Positions 42,946 to 51,615 of a DNA stretch of 64,000 nucleotides are shown here, one piece after another. The DNA is from Burkholderiales bacterium. Lineage in GTDB: Bacteria; Pseudomonadota; Gammaproteobacteria; Burkholderiales; Burkholderiaceae_F. The stretch spans positions 1,054,001 through 1,118,000 of the forward strand of contig JADJWR010000002.1 of NCBI GenBank assembly GCA_016716275.1, read 5' to 3'. The position numbers were made by a program, and so were the translations under genes. A model generated the notes under the pieces. The model was not told the DNA's origin, ran no database searches, and saw only the letters and a program-made list of their open reading frames with translations. Position 1 is the first letter of the stretch, and each line of letters opens with the position of its first letter.

Positions 42946-44997
42946 TCAGAGCCGCGCTGCCAGCCGCGTCCCCTGGTCGATCGCGCGCCTGGCGTCGAGT
43001 TCGGCCGCTTCGTGCGCGCCGCCGATCAGGTGCACCTCGACACCGGCCGCCTGCAACGGCGCCTGCAGCTCCCGCTGCGGCAGCTGGCCGGCGCACAGCA
43101 CGACTGTGTCGCACTCGATCAGCTGGCCGTCCTGCCGCTTCTCGCCGTAGGTCACGAGAAGCCCCTCCGGCGTGATGCGCTCGTAGTTGACGCCGCCGAT
43201 CATCTCCACCTGCTTCATCTGCAGCGACGCCCGGTGGATCCACCCGGTGGTCTTGCCCAGCCCCTTGCCGAGCCTGCCGGACTTGCGCTGCAGCAGCGTC
43301 ACCTGGCGGGCCGGCGGCGCCGGCTGCGGCCGCACCACGCCGCCGCGCACCTCGCCGGGATCGGCCACACCCCACTCGGCCAGCCACTCGTGCAGGTTCA
43401 GCGTCGGCGAGTGCCCGGGCGGCGTGACGAGGAACTCGGCGACGTCGAAGCCGATGCCGCCGGCGCCGACGATCGCCACCCGCCGGCCGACCGGCTTGCG
43501 GTGAAGCAGCACGTCGATGTAGCTCAGCACGTTGGGACCGTCCTGCCCTGGAATCCGCGGGTCGCGCGGCGTGACACCGGTGGCGAGGATCACGCCGTCG
43601 ACCTTCGACGCCAGCAGCGCCTCGGCGCCGATCTTCGTGCGCAGGTGCAGGCGCACGCCGGTGGCCGCCAGCCGGCCGGTGAAGTAGCGCAGCGTCTCGC
43701 CGAACTCCTCCTTGCCCGGGATCTCCTTGGCCATGTTGAACTGGCCGCCGATTCGATCCGCGGCTTCGTACAGGTCGACCTCGTGGCCGCGCCCGGCGAG
43801 CGTCGTCGCGGCGGCGAGTCCGGCCGGCCCGGCGCCGACCACGGCGAAGCGCCGCCGCTGTGGCGCCGGCCGGATGAGCAGCACCGTCTCGTGGCCGGCG
43901 CGCGGATTGACCAGGCAGGTGGCCAGCCGATTGTGGAAGACGTGGTCCAGGCAGGCCTGGTTGCAGGCGATGCAGGTGTTGATGTCCCCGGCGCGGCCGG
44001 CCTGGGCCTTGGCGACGAAGTCGGCGTCGGCCAGCAGCGGCCGCGCCAGGCTCACCATGTCGGCGCAGCCGTCGGCCAGCAGCTGTTCCGCGACCTCCGG
44101 CGTGTTGATGCGGTTGCTGGTCACCAGCGGAACGGTGATCCCGGCGGCGCGCAATTCGCTGCGCATCTTCTTCGTCACCCAGGCGAAGGCGCCGCGCGGC
44201 ACGCTGGTGGCAATGGTCGGCACGCGCGCTTCGTGCCAGCCGATGCCGGTGTTGATGATCGTCGCGCCGGCCTGGGTGATTGCCTTGGCCAGCATCACCG
44301 CCTCCGGCCATGAGCTGCCGTCGGGGATGAGATCGAGCATCGACAGCCGGTAGATGATGATGAAGTCGGCGCCGACCGCCTCGCGCACGCGCCCGACGAT
44401 CTCCACCGGCAGCCGCATGCGGTTCTCGTAAGGGCCGCCCCACTGGTCGTTGCGCTGGTTGGTGTGGGTGACCAGGAACTGGTTGATGAAGTAGCCCTCG
44501 CTGCCCATCACTTCGACGCCGTCGTAGCCGGCCTCGCGCGCCAGCTTCGCGCAGCGCACGAAGGCGCGGATCTGCCGCTCGATGCCGCGCGCCGACAGCT
44601 CGCGCGGTGCGAACGGCGAGATCGGGCTCTTGATCCGCGACGGCGCCACGCACAGCGGGTGATAGCCGTAGCGGCCGGTGTGCAGGATCTGCAGCGCGAT
44701 CCTGCCGCCCTCGGCATGCACGGCGTCGGTCACCAGCCGGTGCCGCCGCGCCGCCGCCGAGGTCGCCAGCGTGCCGGCAAAGGGCTTGGTCCAGCCCTCG
44801 ATGTTCGGCGCGAAGCCGCCGGTGACCATCAGGCCGACGCCGCCGCGCGCCCGCTCGGCGAAGTAGGCGGCCATCGCCGGGAAGTGCCTGCGGCCGTCTT
44901 CCAGGCCGGTATGCATGCTGCCCATCAGCACGCGGTTGGGCAGGCGCGTGAAACCGAGGTCCAGCGGCGCCAGCAGGTGGGGGTAGGGTGCGATCAT
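42946..44997 (-). CDS. fadH: NADPH-dependent 2,4-dienoyl-CoA reductase
   Basis: 683 residues. Reduces 2,4-dienoyl-CoA in breakdown of unsaturated fatty acids. The N-terminal old-yellow-enzyme barrel (1-360) binds FMN (PNRVLMGSMHTGLE, QILHTGRYGYHPL, ARPLLADADFV). The 4Fe-4S cysteines are in CIACNQACLDHVF and the following TCLVNP. FAD motif AVVGAGPAGLAAATTLA and NADPH-binding VAIVGAGGIGFDVAEFLV form the C-terminal half. The ATG at 44997 gives the family N-terminus MIAPYPHLLAPLDLGF. Sequence upstream of about 45010 degrades into a G/C-only tract, so its promoter cannot be read. Confidence 0.96.
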   Translation of the reverse strand: MIAPYPHLLAPLDLGFTRLPNRVLMGSMHTGLEDGRRHFPAMAAYFAERARGGVGLMVTGGFAPNIEGWTKPFAGTLATSAAARRHRLVTDAVHAEGGRIALQILHTGRYGYHPLCVAPSRIKSPISPFAPRELSARGIERQIRAFVRCAKLAREAGYDGVEVMGSEGYFINQFLVTHTNQRNDQWGGPYENRMRLPVEIVGRVREAVGADFIIIYRLSMLDLIPDGSSWPEAVMLAKAITQAGATIINTGIGWHEARVPTIATSVPRGAFAWVTKKMRSELRAAGITVPLVTSNRINTPEVAEQLLADGCADMVSLARPLLADADFVAKAQAGRAGDINTCIACNQACLDHVFHNRLATCLVNPRAGHETVLLIRPAPQRRRFAVVGAGPAGLAAATTLAGRGHEVDLYEAADRIGGQFNMAKEIPGKEEFGETLRYFTGRLAATGVRLHLRTKIGAEALLASKVDGVILATGVTPRDPRIPGQDGPNVLSYIDVLLHRKPVGRRVAIVGAGGIGFDVAEFLVTPPGHSPTLNLHEWLAEWGVADPGEVRGGVVRPQPAPPARQVTLLQRKSGRLGKGLGKTTGWIHRASLQMKQVEMIGGVNYERITPEGLLVTYGEKRQDGQLIECDTVVLCAGQLPQRELQAPLQAAGVEVHLIGGAHEAAELDARRAIDQGTRLAARL

Positions 44998-45060
44998 GGC
45001 GCCGATGTTGGGGGGCCTGGGTGGCAGGCGGGGGCCGCCCCGCCGGCCCCCGCCGCGGGG

Positions 45061-45923
<863 letters not shown>

Positions 45924-46049
45924 ACTACGTACTGTTAATAATTAAATCAAATATGCTCTAGCGGCAGGCGATCAGGCCATCCGGCAGGCGCGCCGCATCG
46001 GTCGACCGGGTGGCGGCGCGCCGGGCGCGGCCGACGCGGGCCTGCCGGA

Positions 46050-46598
46050 CTAGAGTTCGGCGCAGATCTCCGCCGCCGGGCGGGCGCGGGCGAACAGCCC
46101 GTTCAGCGACGCGACGAACGCGCGCTGCACGTCGGCTGCGGCGACGGTGACGCCGCCGAAGGCGAGCGCCCGAGTCGCGCAGGCGTCGTGCGCCAGCTGG
46201 CAGCCGAAGCCGAGGTCGAAGGCGGCGCGCACCGTCGTGTCGACGCACATGTGGGTCATCATGCCGGCGACCGCCAGGTTGTCGACCTTCCGCTCGCGCA
46301 GCAGGTCGAGCAGCGAGGTCTCGCGGAAGCCGTTCGGGAAGTGCTTGCGGATCACCGGCTCGCCCGGCTGCGGCGCGACGCACTGGTGGATCTCGACGCC
46401 GCGCGTATCCGGCAGGAAGAACGTCGCGCCCGGCCGGGTCGAGACGTGCTGCACGTGGATCACCGGCAGGCCCGCGCGGCGGAAGCTCGCCAGCAGCGCC
46501 GCCGCCTGCGCACCGGCATCGTCGCTGCCGACCAGCTCCATCGCGCCGCCGGCAAAGTAGTCGTTCTGGATGTCGATCAGCAGCAAGCCATGTTGCAT
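46050..46598 (-). CDS. Cysteine hydrolase of the isochorismatase family
   Basis: 182 residues. Alpha/beta hydrolase of the isochorismatase/nicotinamidase group: Asp9 in LLIDIQNDYF, Lys85 in VIRKHFPNGF and Cys118 in GMMTHMCVDTTVRAAFDLGF make the catalytic triad. It hydrolyses an amide or carbamate bond; substrate unknown. ATG 46598 is preceded by GGGGAATG. 109 bases downstream of the molybdenum hydroxylase gene on the same strand. Such hydrolases often accompany purine or nicotinate catabolism, but no other gene of that kind is present. Confidence 0.88.
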   Translation of the reverse strand: MQHGLLLIDIQNDYFAGGAMELVGSDDAGAQAAALLASFRRAGLPVIHVQHVSTRPGATFFLPDTRGVEIHQCVAPQPGEPVIRKHFPNGFRETSLLDLLRERKVDNLAVAGMMTHMCVDTTVRAAFDLGFGCQLAHDACATRALAFGGVTVAAADVQRAFVASLNGLFARARPAAEICAEL

Positions 46599-46707
46599 CG
46601 CATTCCCCGTTGGTTCGAATTGCGGCGCGCAGCGCATCGCCGATGCGGCAGCACGCCCGACGGCGCAAGGTCGTTCGCCTGCCCTCGCTCGCCGCCGATA
46701 GTGCCGC

Positions 46708-49008
46708 TCAGCGGCGGGCCTCGCGTATCGCTCGCCACACACGCTCCGGCGTCGCCGGCATCGCGATGTCGGCCACCCCGAGCGGCCGCAGCGCGTCGAG
46801 CACGGCGTTGATCACCGTCGGCGTCGCACCCACCGTGCCGAGTTCGCCGACGCCCTTGGCGCCGAGCGGGTTGATCCGGCACGGCGACGACTCGTCGGTG
46901 TAGGTGTCGATGTGCGGCAGGTCGTCGGCGCGCGGCAGCGCATAGTCCATGAACGAGCCGGTCAAGAGCTGGCCTTCGTCGTCGTAGACCACCTGTTCCA
47001 TCAGCGCCTGGCCGACCGCCTGGGCGATGCCGCCGTGCACCTGGCCGGCGACGATCAGCGGGTTGATCACGCGGCCGACGTCGTCGACGGTGGTGTAGCG
47101 CACGATCTCGACCGCGCCCGTCTCCGGCTCGATCTCGACCTCGCACACGTGGCAGCCGTTCGGCCACGACGGTCCGCCGACCTTCTGCAGCGTGCTGACC
47201 GCGATGCGCCGTTCGGGCTGCCGCGCCGCCAGCGCCGCCAGGTCGATGCCCAGATCGGTGCCGGCGACCGTGAATCTTCCGGCGGCATAGGCGATGTCGG
47301 CCGGCGGCGCCTCGAGCGCCTCGCCGGCGAGCATCCTGCCCTCGTCGATCGCCTGGTTCGACGCGGTGAGCATCGCCGAGCCGCCGATGTACAGCGACCG
47401 ACTGCCCATGCTGCCGATGCCGGTGGCCACATCGCTGTCGCCCTGCACGATCTCGATCCGCGAGGCGTCGATCTGCAGTGTGTCGGCGAGGATCTGCAGG
47501 TAGCTGGTCTCGATGCCCTGGCCCATCGCCTGCATCGCCGTGAAGGCGTGCACCCGGCCGTCGGCCTCGACCTGCAGCCGCACCGTTTCCTCGTGCACCA
47601 CGCCGGTCCATTCGAGGAAGGTCGACACGGCATGGCCGCGCAGCCTGCCGCGCGAGGCCGATTCCTGCCGCCTCGACGCGAATCCGGCCCAGTCGGCGGC
47701 GGCGAGCGCGCGCTCGAGGATGCGCGGGAAGTTACCGCTGTCGAAGGTCTCGCCCATCGGCGTGCGATAGGGCATCGCGTCCGGCGCGATCAGGTTGCGC
47801 CGGCGCAGTTCGGCCGGGTCGATGCGCATCTCGGCGGCTGCCTGGTCCATCAGCCGCTCGATCAGGAAGATCGCCTCCGGCCGGCCGGCGCCGCGGTAGG
47901 CGCCGACCAGGTTGGTGTTGGTGATCACCGCCTGCGCGCGCAGGTCGAGCGCCGGCACGTGGTACACGCCGGTGATCACCTTCGGCCCGACCATCAGGCT
48001 GATGATCGCCGCCGCGGTGTGGCCGTGGGCGCCGATGTTGCCGGTGATGCGCACGCGCAGGCCGAGGATGCGGCCGTCGGAATCCAGCGCCAGCTCCGCC
48101 TCCGCCGCCTGGTCGCGGCCGTGGCTGGCTGCCTGGAACTCCTCGATGCGCGTGGCGCGCCAGCGCACCGGCCGGCCGAGCTTGCGCGCTGCATGGGCGC
48201 AGACCACGTCCTCGGCGTGCAGCAGCGTCTTCATGCCGAAGCCGCCGCCGACATCGCCCACCGTCACACGCACCTGCTCGGGCGGCATGCCGAGCAACTT
48301 GGCCAGCGATTGCTGCATGCCGGACGGGTTCTGCGAACTGGCCTGCAGGATCAGCCGGCCGCCCGCATCGATCGAGGCGCGCGCGCCGCGCGGCTCGAGG
48401 GTGACCGGCGACAGCCGCTGGTTCAGCACGTCGATCCGCGTCACGTGGTGCGCCCGGGCGAAGACGGCGTCGCAGGCGGCTTCATCGCCGAACTTCGAAA
48501 CGGCGGCGACGTTGCCCGGCGCCTCCGGCCAAAGCTGCGGCGCGCCGTCGGCCAGCGCCGCCGCGAGCGAGGCGACCGCCGGCAGCGGCTGGTAGTCGAC
48601 GACGACCAGCGCCGCCGCCGCCTCCGCGGCGGCGCGCGACTCGGCGAGGACCGCCACCACCGGCTGGCCGACGAAGCGCACCGCGTCGGTGGCCAGCGGG
48701 AAGTACGGCGGCGTGCTCATCTTGCCGCCGGTGGCGTTCTTCAGCGCCGCGTTCGGCGGGAAGCTCGCGACACCGTCGGCGACCAGGTCGGCACCGGTCA
48801 GCACCGCCGCCACTGCGGCCGTCTGCTTCGCCTCGGCCGCGTCGACAGCGACGACCCGCGCGTGCGCGTGCGGCGAGCGGACGAATACCAGGTGCAGGTC
48901 GCCCGGCTCGCCGAGGTCGTCGACGAAGCGCCCCTGGCCGGTCAGCAGGCGGTCGTCCTCGCGGCGCGTGATGGCCTGGCCGATGCCGAATTTCATCGTC
49001 GCGGTCAT
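46708..49008 (-). CDS. Xanthine dehydrogenase-family molybdopterin-binding subunit (CoxL-like, form II)
   Basis: 766 residues. Large subunit of a molybdenum hydroxylase. GQGRFVDDLG and FVRSPHAHARV at the N-terminus; VTVGDVGGGFGMKT and NLVGAYRGAGRPEA (the AYRGAGR form of type II, not the AYRCSFR of true CO dehydrogenase); MQAMGQGIETSYLQILAD; and the catalytic glutamate in GAKGVGELGTVG. It normally works with FAD and 2Fe-2S subunits, and neither gene is adjacent. Substrate unknown (aldehyde or N-heterocycle likely). 25 bases after yggX. A second ATG at 48996 may be the start. Confidence 0.9.
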   Translation of the reverse strand: MTATMKFGIGQAITRREDDRLLTGQGRFVDDLGEPGDLHLVFVRSPHAHARVVAVDAAEAKQTAAVAAVLTGADLVADGVASFPPNAALKNATGGKMSTPPYFPLATDAVRFVGQPVVAVLAESRAAAEAAAALVVVDYQPLPAVASLAAALADGAPQLWPEAPGNVAAVSKFGDEAACDAVFARAHHVTRIDVLNQRLSPVTLEPRGARASIDAGGRLILQASSQNPSGMQQSLAKLLGMPPEQVRVTVGDVGGGFGMKTLLHAEDVVCAHAARKLGRPVRWRATRIEEFQAASHGRDQAAEAELALDSDGRILGLRVRITGNIGAHGHTAAAIISLMVGPKVITGVYHVPALDLRAQAVITNTNLVGAYRGAGRPEAIFLIERLMDQAAAEMRIDPAELRRRNLIAPDAMPYRTPMGETFDSGNFPRILERALAAADWAGFASRRQESASRGRLRGHAVSTFLEWTGVVHEETVRLQVEADGRVHAFTAMQAMGQGIETSYLQILADTLQIDASRIEIVQGDSDVATGIGSMGSRSLYIGGSAMLTASNQAIDEGRMLAGEALEAPPADIAYAAGRFTVAGTDLGIDLAALAARQPERRIAVSTLQKVGGPSWPNGCHVCEVEIEPETGAVEIVRYTTVDDVGRVINPLIVAGQVHGGIAQAVGQALMEQVVYDDEGQLLTGSFMDYALPRADDLPHIDTYTDESSPCRINPLGAKGVGELGTVGATPTVINAVLDALRPLGVADIAMPATPERVWRAIREARR

Positions 49009-49033
49009 CGCGCTGCAGCCGCCAGAGCGAGGC

Positions 49034-49306
49034 TCAGGCCTTCGGCGGCACGTAGCCGGAGACCTGGTCGGCGCCCTCGCCGAAGAAGTACTGCTCCATC
49101 TGCGTCGTCAGGTACTTGCGGGCGCGTGCATCGGCGAGATTCAGCCGGTTCTCGTTGACCAGCATCGTCTGGTGCTTCTGCCACGCCGCCCAGGCTTCCT
49201 TGCTGACGTTCTCCCAGAGCTTCTTGCCGAGTTCGCCGGGGACCGGCGGGAAGTCGAGACCCTCGGCCTCGCGACCGAGCTTGATGCAGTTGACCATGCG
49301 TGCCAT
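49034..49306 (-). CDS. yggX: Fe(2+)-trafficking protein YggX
   Basis: 90 residues. MARMVNCIKLGREAEGLDFPP has the conserved cysteine (7) and start of the family; LWENVSKEAWAAWQKHQTMLVNE and YLTTQMEQYFFGEG complete it. YggX protects iron-sulphur clusters from oxidative damage and is often redox-regulated. GAGG precedes the ATG. Sits 12 bases after argA in a four-gene minus-strand run. Confidence 0.96.
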   Translation of the reverse strand: MARMVNCIKLGREAEGLDFPPVPGELGKKLWENVSKEAWAAWQKHQTMLVNENRLNLADARARKYLTTQMEQYFFGEGADQVSGYVPPKA

Positions 49307-49318
49307 CGGTGACTACCT

Positions 49319-50659
49319 CTACAGGGATTTGACAAGGATCTGCGACCTGCGCTGCCAGTTGTAAAGCTGCTGGCGCTCGATCGGCAGGCGGTCGATGTCG
49401 GCCATCGCGAAGCCGCGCTTCAAAAACCAGTGTGCCGTGCGGGTCGTCAGCACGAAAAGCCGCGCCAGCCCTGCGGCGCGGGCGCGGTGCTCGATCCGCC
49501 CGAGCAGCCGCTCGCCGTCGCCGTACTCGCGATACTCCGGGTGCACGGTCAGGCAGGCCAGTTCGCCGATGCCGGCCGCAGGGAATGGATAGAGCGCGGC
49601 ACAACCGAAGATCAGGCCGTCGTGCTCGAGCACGGTGAAATGATCGATCTCGCGCTCGATCACCTCGCGCGGTCGCTTGACCAGCGTGCCGTCGGCCTCC
49701 AGCGGTGCGATCAGCTTGAGCAGGCCGCCGACGTCGTCGGCGGTGGCCTCGCGCAGCGACTCGAGGTTTCCCGCCGAAACCATGGTGCCGACGCCCTCGT
49801 GGGTGAACAGCTCGATCAGCACGCCGCCGTCGAGCGCGTGCGAGATCAGGTGGCAGCGCGCCACGCCGCCGCGGCAGGCGCGCAGCAGGTCGGCCAGCTC
49901 GGCGGCGGCCTCCTCGGCGACCTCGCCGGCGGCGATGATCTTCTCCGCATCGGCCACCGACAGCTCGGCGATCAGTTCGCCTGCGCGGTTGCGCACCCCG
50001 TCGGCGTCGCTGACGAAGATCAGCTTGTCCGCCTTCAGCGCCATCGCCACGCTGGCGGAGACGTCTTCCACCGTCAGGTTGAACGCCTCGCCGGTGGGCG
50101 AGAAGCCCAGTGGCGACAGCAGCACCAGCGCGTTGCTGGCCAAGGTGAACTTCAGCGCCTCGACATCGACCTTGCGCACCACGCCGGTGTGCTGGAAGTC
50201 GACGCCGTCGTGGATGCCCATCGGCCGCGCGGTGACGAAGTTGCCGCTGATCACCCGGATGCGGGAATTGGCCATCGGCGTGTTCGGCAGGCCCTGCGAA
50301 AACGCCGCCTCGATGTCCAGCCGGATCTCGCCGGCCGCCTCCTTGGCGCACTCGAGCGCCGCCGCATCGGTGATGCGCACGCCGCCGTGAAAGCGCGGCT
50401 GCAGCCCCTTGAGCTTCATCTGCGCCTGCACCTGCGGCCGCGAGCCGTGCACCAGCACCAGGCGGATGCCCATCGCGTGCAGCAGCGACAGGTCCTGCAC
50501 CAGCGCGTTCAGCCGGCCGGCCTCGATCAGCTCGCCGCCGAAGCCGACCACGAAGGTGCGGCCGCGGTGCGCGTGCACGTACGGCGCCACGTCGCGCAGC
50601 CAGGCGACGAACTGCGCCCGCGAGTCGAGCGCGACGGCGGAAGGCAGGGTGTCGTTCAA
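49319..50659 (-). CDS. argA: Amino-acid N-acetyltransferase (N-acetylglutamate synthase)
   Basis: 446 residues. First step of arginine synthesis: glutamate plus acetyl-CoA. N-terminal amino-acid-kinase-like domain (FVVGFGGELIEAGRL, LVLVHGSRPQVQ), which senses arginine in this family, and C-terminal GNAT domain (IGELACLTVHPEYREYGDGERLLGRIE). The frame is open upstream to 50878, but a TATAAT at 50693-50698 places the transcript start near 50686. TTG 50659 is therefore the first usable start (LNDTLPSAVALDSRAQFVAWLRDVAPYV), giving normal family length. Distant from the other arg genes at 0.6-4.5 kb. Confidence 0.93.
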   Translation of the reverse strand: MNDTLPSAVALDSRAQFVAWLRDVAPYVHAHRGRTFVVGFGGELIEAGRLNALVQDLSLLHAMGIRLVLVHGSRPQVQAQMKLKGLQPRFHGGVRITDAAALECAKEAAGEIRLDIEAAFSQGLPNTPMANSRIRVISGNFVTARPMGIHDGVDFQHTGVVRKVDVEALKFTLASNALVLLSPLGFSPTGEAFNLTVEDVSASVAMALKADKLIFVSDADGVRNRAGELIAELSVADAEKIIAAGEVAEEAAAELADLLRACRGGVARCHLISHALDGGVLIELFTHEGVGTMVSAGNLESLREATADDVGGLLKLIAPLEADGTLVKRPREVIEREIDHFTVLEHDGLIFGCAALYPFPAAGIGELACLTVHPEYREYGDGERLLGRIEHRARAAGLARLFVLTTRTAHWFLKRGFAMADIDRLPIERQQLYNWQRRSQILVKSL

Positions 50660-50692
50660 GGAGACGGCGGGCGGCGGCTGGAGCAGCGGTGG

Positions 50693-50698
50693 ATTATA
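50693..50698 (-). promoter_or_regulatory. -10 element of argA
   Basis: TATAAT on the minus strand within CCTATAATCCACCG, 34 bases before the TTG start. It decides the argA start. The -35 is poor. Confidence 0.6.
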
Positions 50699-50747
50699 GG
50701 GAGCGCCGCCGCCACGCACCGCCTGCGCGCGGGCGACGCAGCGCGGC

Positions 50748-51494
50748 TCAGCGCCCGCCGGAGACGTCGATGAAGGTGCCGGTCGAGTACGAGGCCTCGT
50801 CCGACAGCAGCCACAGGATCGCCTGCGCCACCTCCTCGGGGCGGCCGCCGCGCTGCATCGGCACGGCGGACTTGACACGGTCGACCCGCCCCGGCTCGCC
50901 GCCGCTGGCGTGGATGCCGGTGTAGATCACGCCGGGGCGCACCGCGTTGACCCGGATGCCCTCGGCGGCGACCTCCTTCGCCAGGCCGATGGTCATCGCG
51001 TCGATCGCGCCCTTCGAGGCCGCGTAGTCGACGTACTCGCCGGGCGAGCCGAGCCTCGCCGCCATCGACGAGACGTTGACGATCGCGCCGCCGGCGCCGC
51101 CGAGCCGCGTCGACATGCGCCGCACCGCCTCGCGCGCGCACAGGAACGAGCCGATCACGTTGGCCGCCAGCACGCGCTGCAGGCGCGCCGCGTCGATGTT
51201 CACCAGCGTCGTCTGCCGCTCGAGGATGCCGGCGTTGTTCACCAGCGCCGACAGGTGGCCAAGCCGCGCGTCGACCGTCTCGAACAGCCGCCGCACGTCG
51301 GCTTCGCTGGCCACGTCCGCCTGCACCGCGAGCGCCTCGCCGCCGCTGCGCGCGATGTCGGCCACCACGGCGTCCGCCGAGGCGGCGTCGCTGCGGTAGC
51401 CGAGACAGACGCGGTAGCCGCGCGCGGCGGCCAGGCGGGCGGTCGCGGCGCCGATGCCGCGGCTGCCGCCGGTGACCAGCAGTATCGGTTTCAT
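50748..51494 (-). CDS. SDR-family oxidoreductase
   Basis: 248 residues. Classical short-chain dehydrogenase: TGGSRGIGAATARLAAARG for cofactor (the GYRSD segment favours NADP), NNAGI, NVSSMAARLGSPGEYVDYAASKGAID with Ser-Tyr-Lys, and NAVRPGVIYTGIH. Ends TGTFIDVSGGR, typical of FabG/glucose-dehydrogenase relatives (YgfF-like). Substrate unknown. Divergent from hrpA; both starts lie within 121 bases. Clean ATG at 51494. Confidence 0.88.
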   Translation of the reverse strand: MKPILLVTGGSRGIGAATARLAAARGYRVCLGYRSDAASADAVVADIARSGGEALAVQADVASEADVRRLFETVDARLGHLSALVNNAGILERQTTLVNIDAARLQRVLAANVIGSFLCAREAVRRMSTRLGGAGGAIVNVSSMAARLGSPGEYVDYAASKGAIDAMTIGLAKEVAAEGIRVNAVRPGVIYTGIHASGGEPGRVDRVKSAVPMQRGGRPEEVAQAILWLLSDEASYSTGTFIDVSGGR

Positions 51495-51560
51495 CGTCGG
51501 TCGGCTCCGGTTGCCCACCCTAGCCGAAACGGCGCGCTGCGTCGACCGCGGGCCGCTTCC

Positions 51561-51566
51561 TATAAT
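51561..51566 (+). promoter_or_regulatory. -10 element of hrpA
   Basis: TATAAT followed by CGCCGC, 49 bases before the hrpA ATG at 51616, matching the style of the -10 sites before argA and the DUF3579 gene. No strong -35. Confidence 0.6.
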
Positions 51567-51615
51567 CGCCGCCCGCTCCCGCTTGCGCCGAAAACGAGCT
51601 CGGCGCCGCCCGCGC

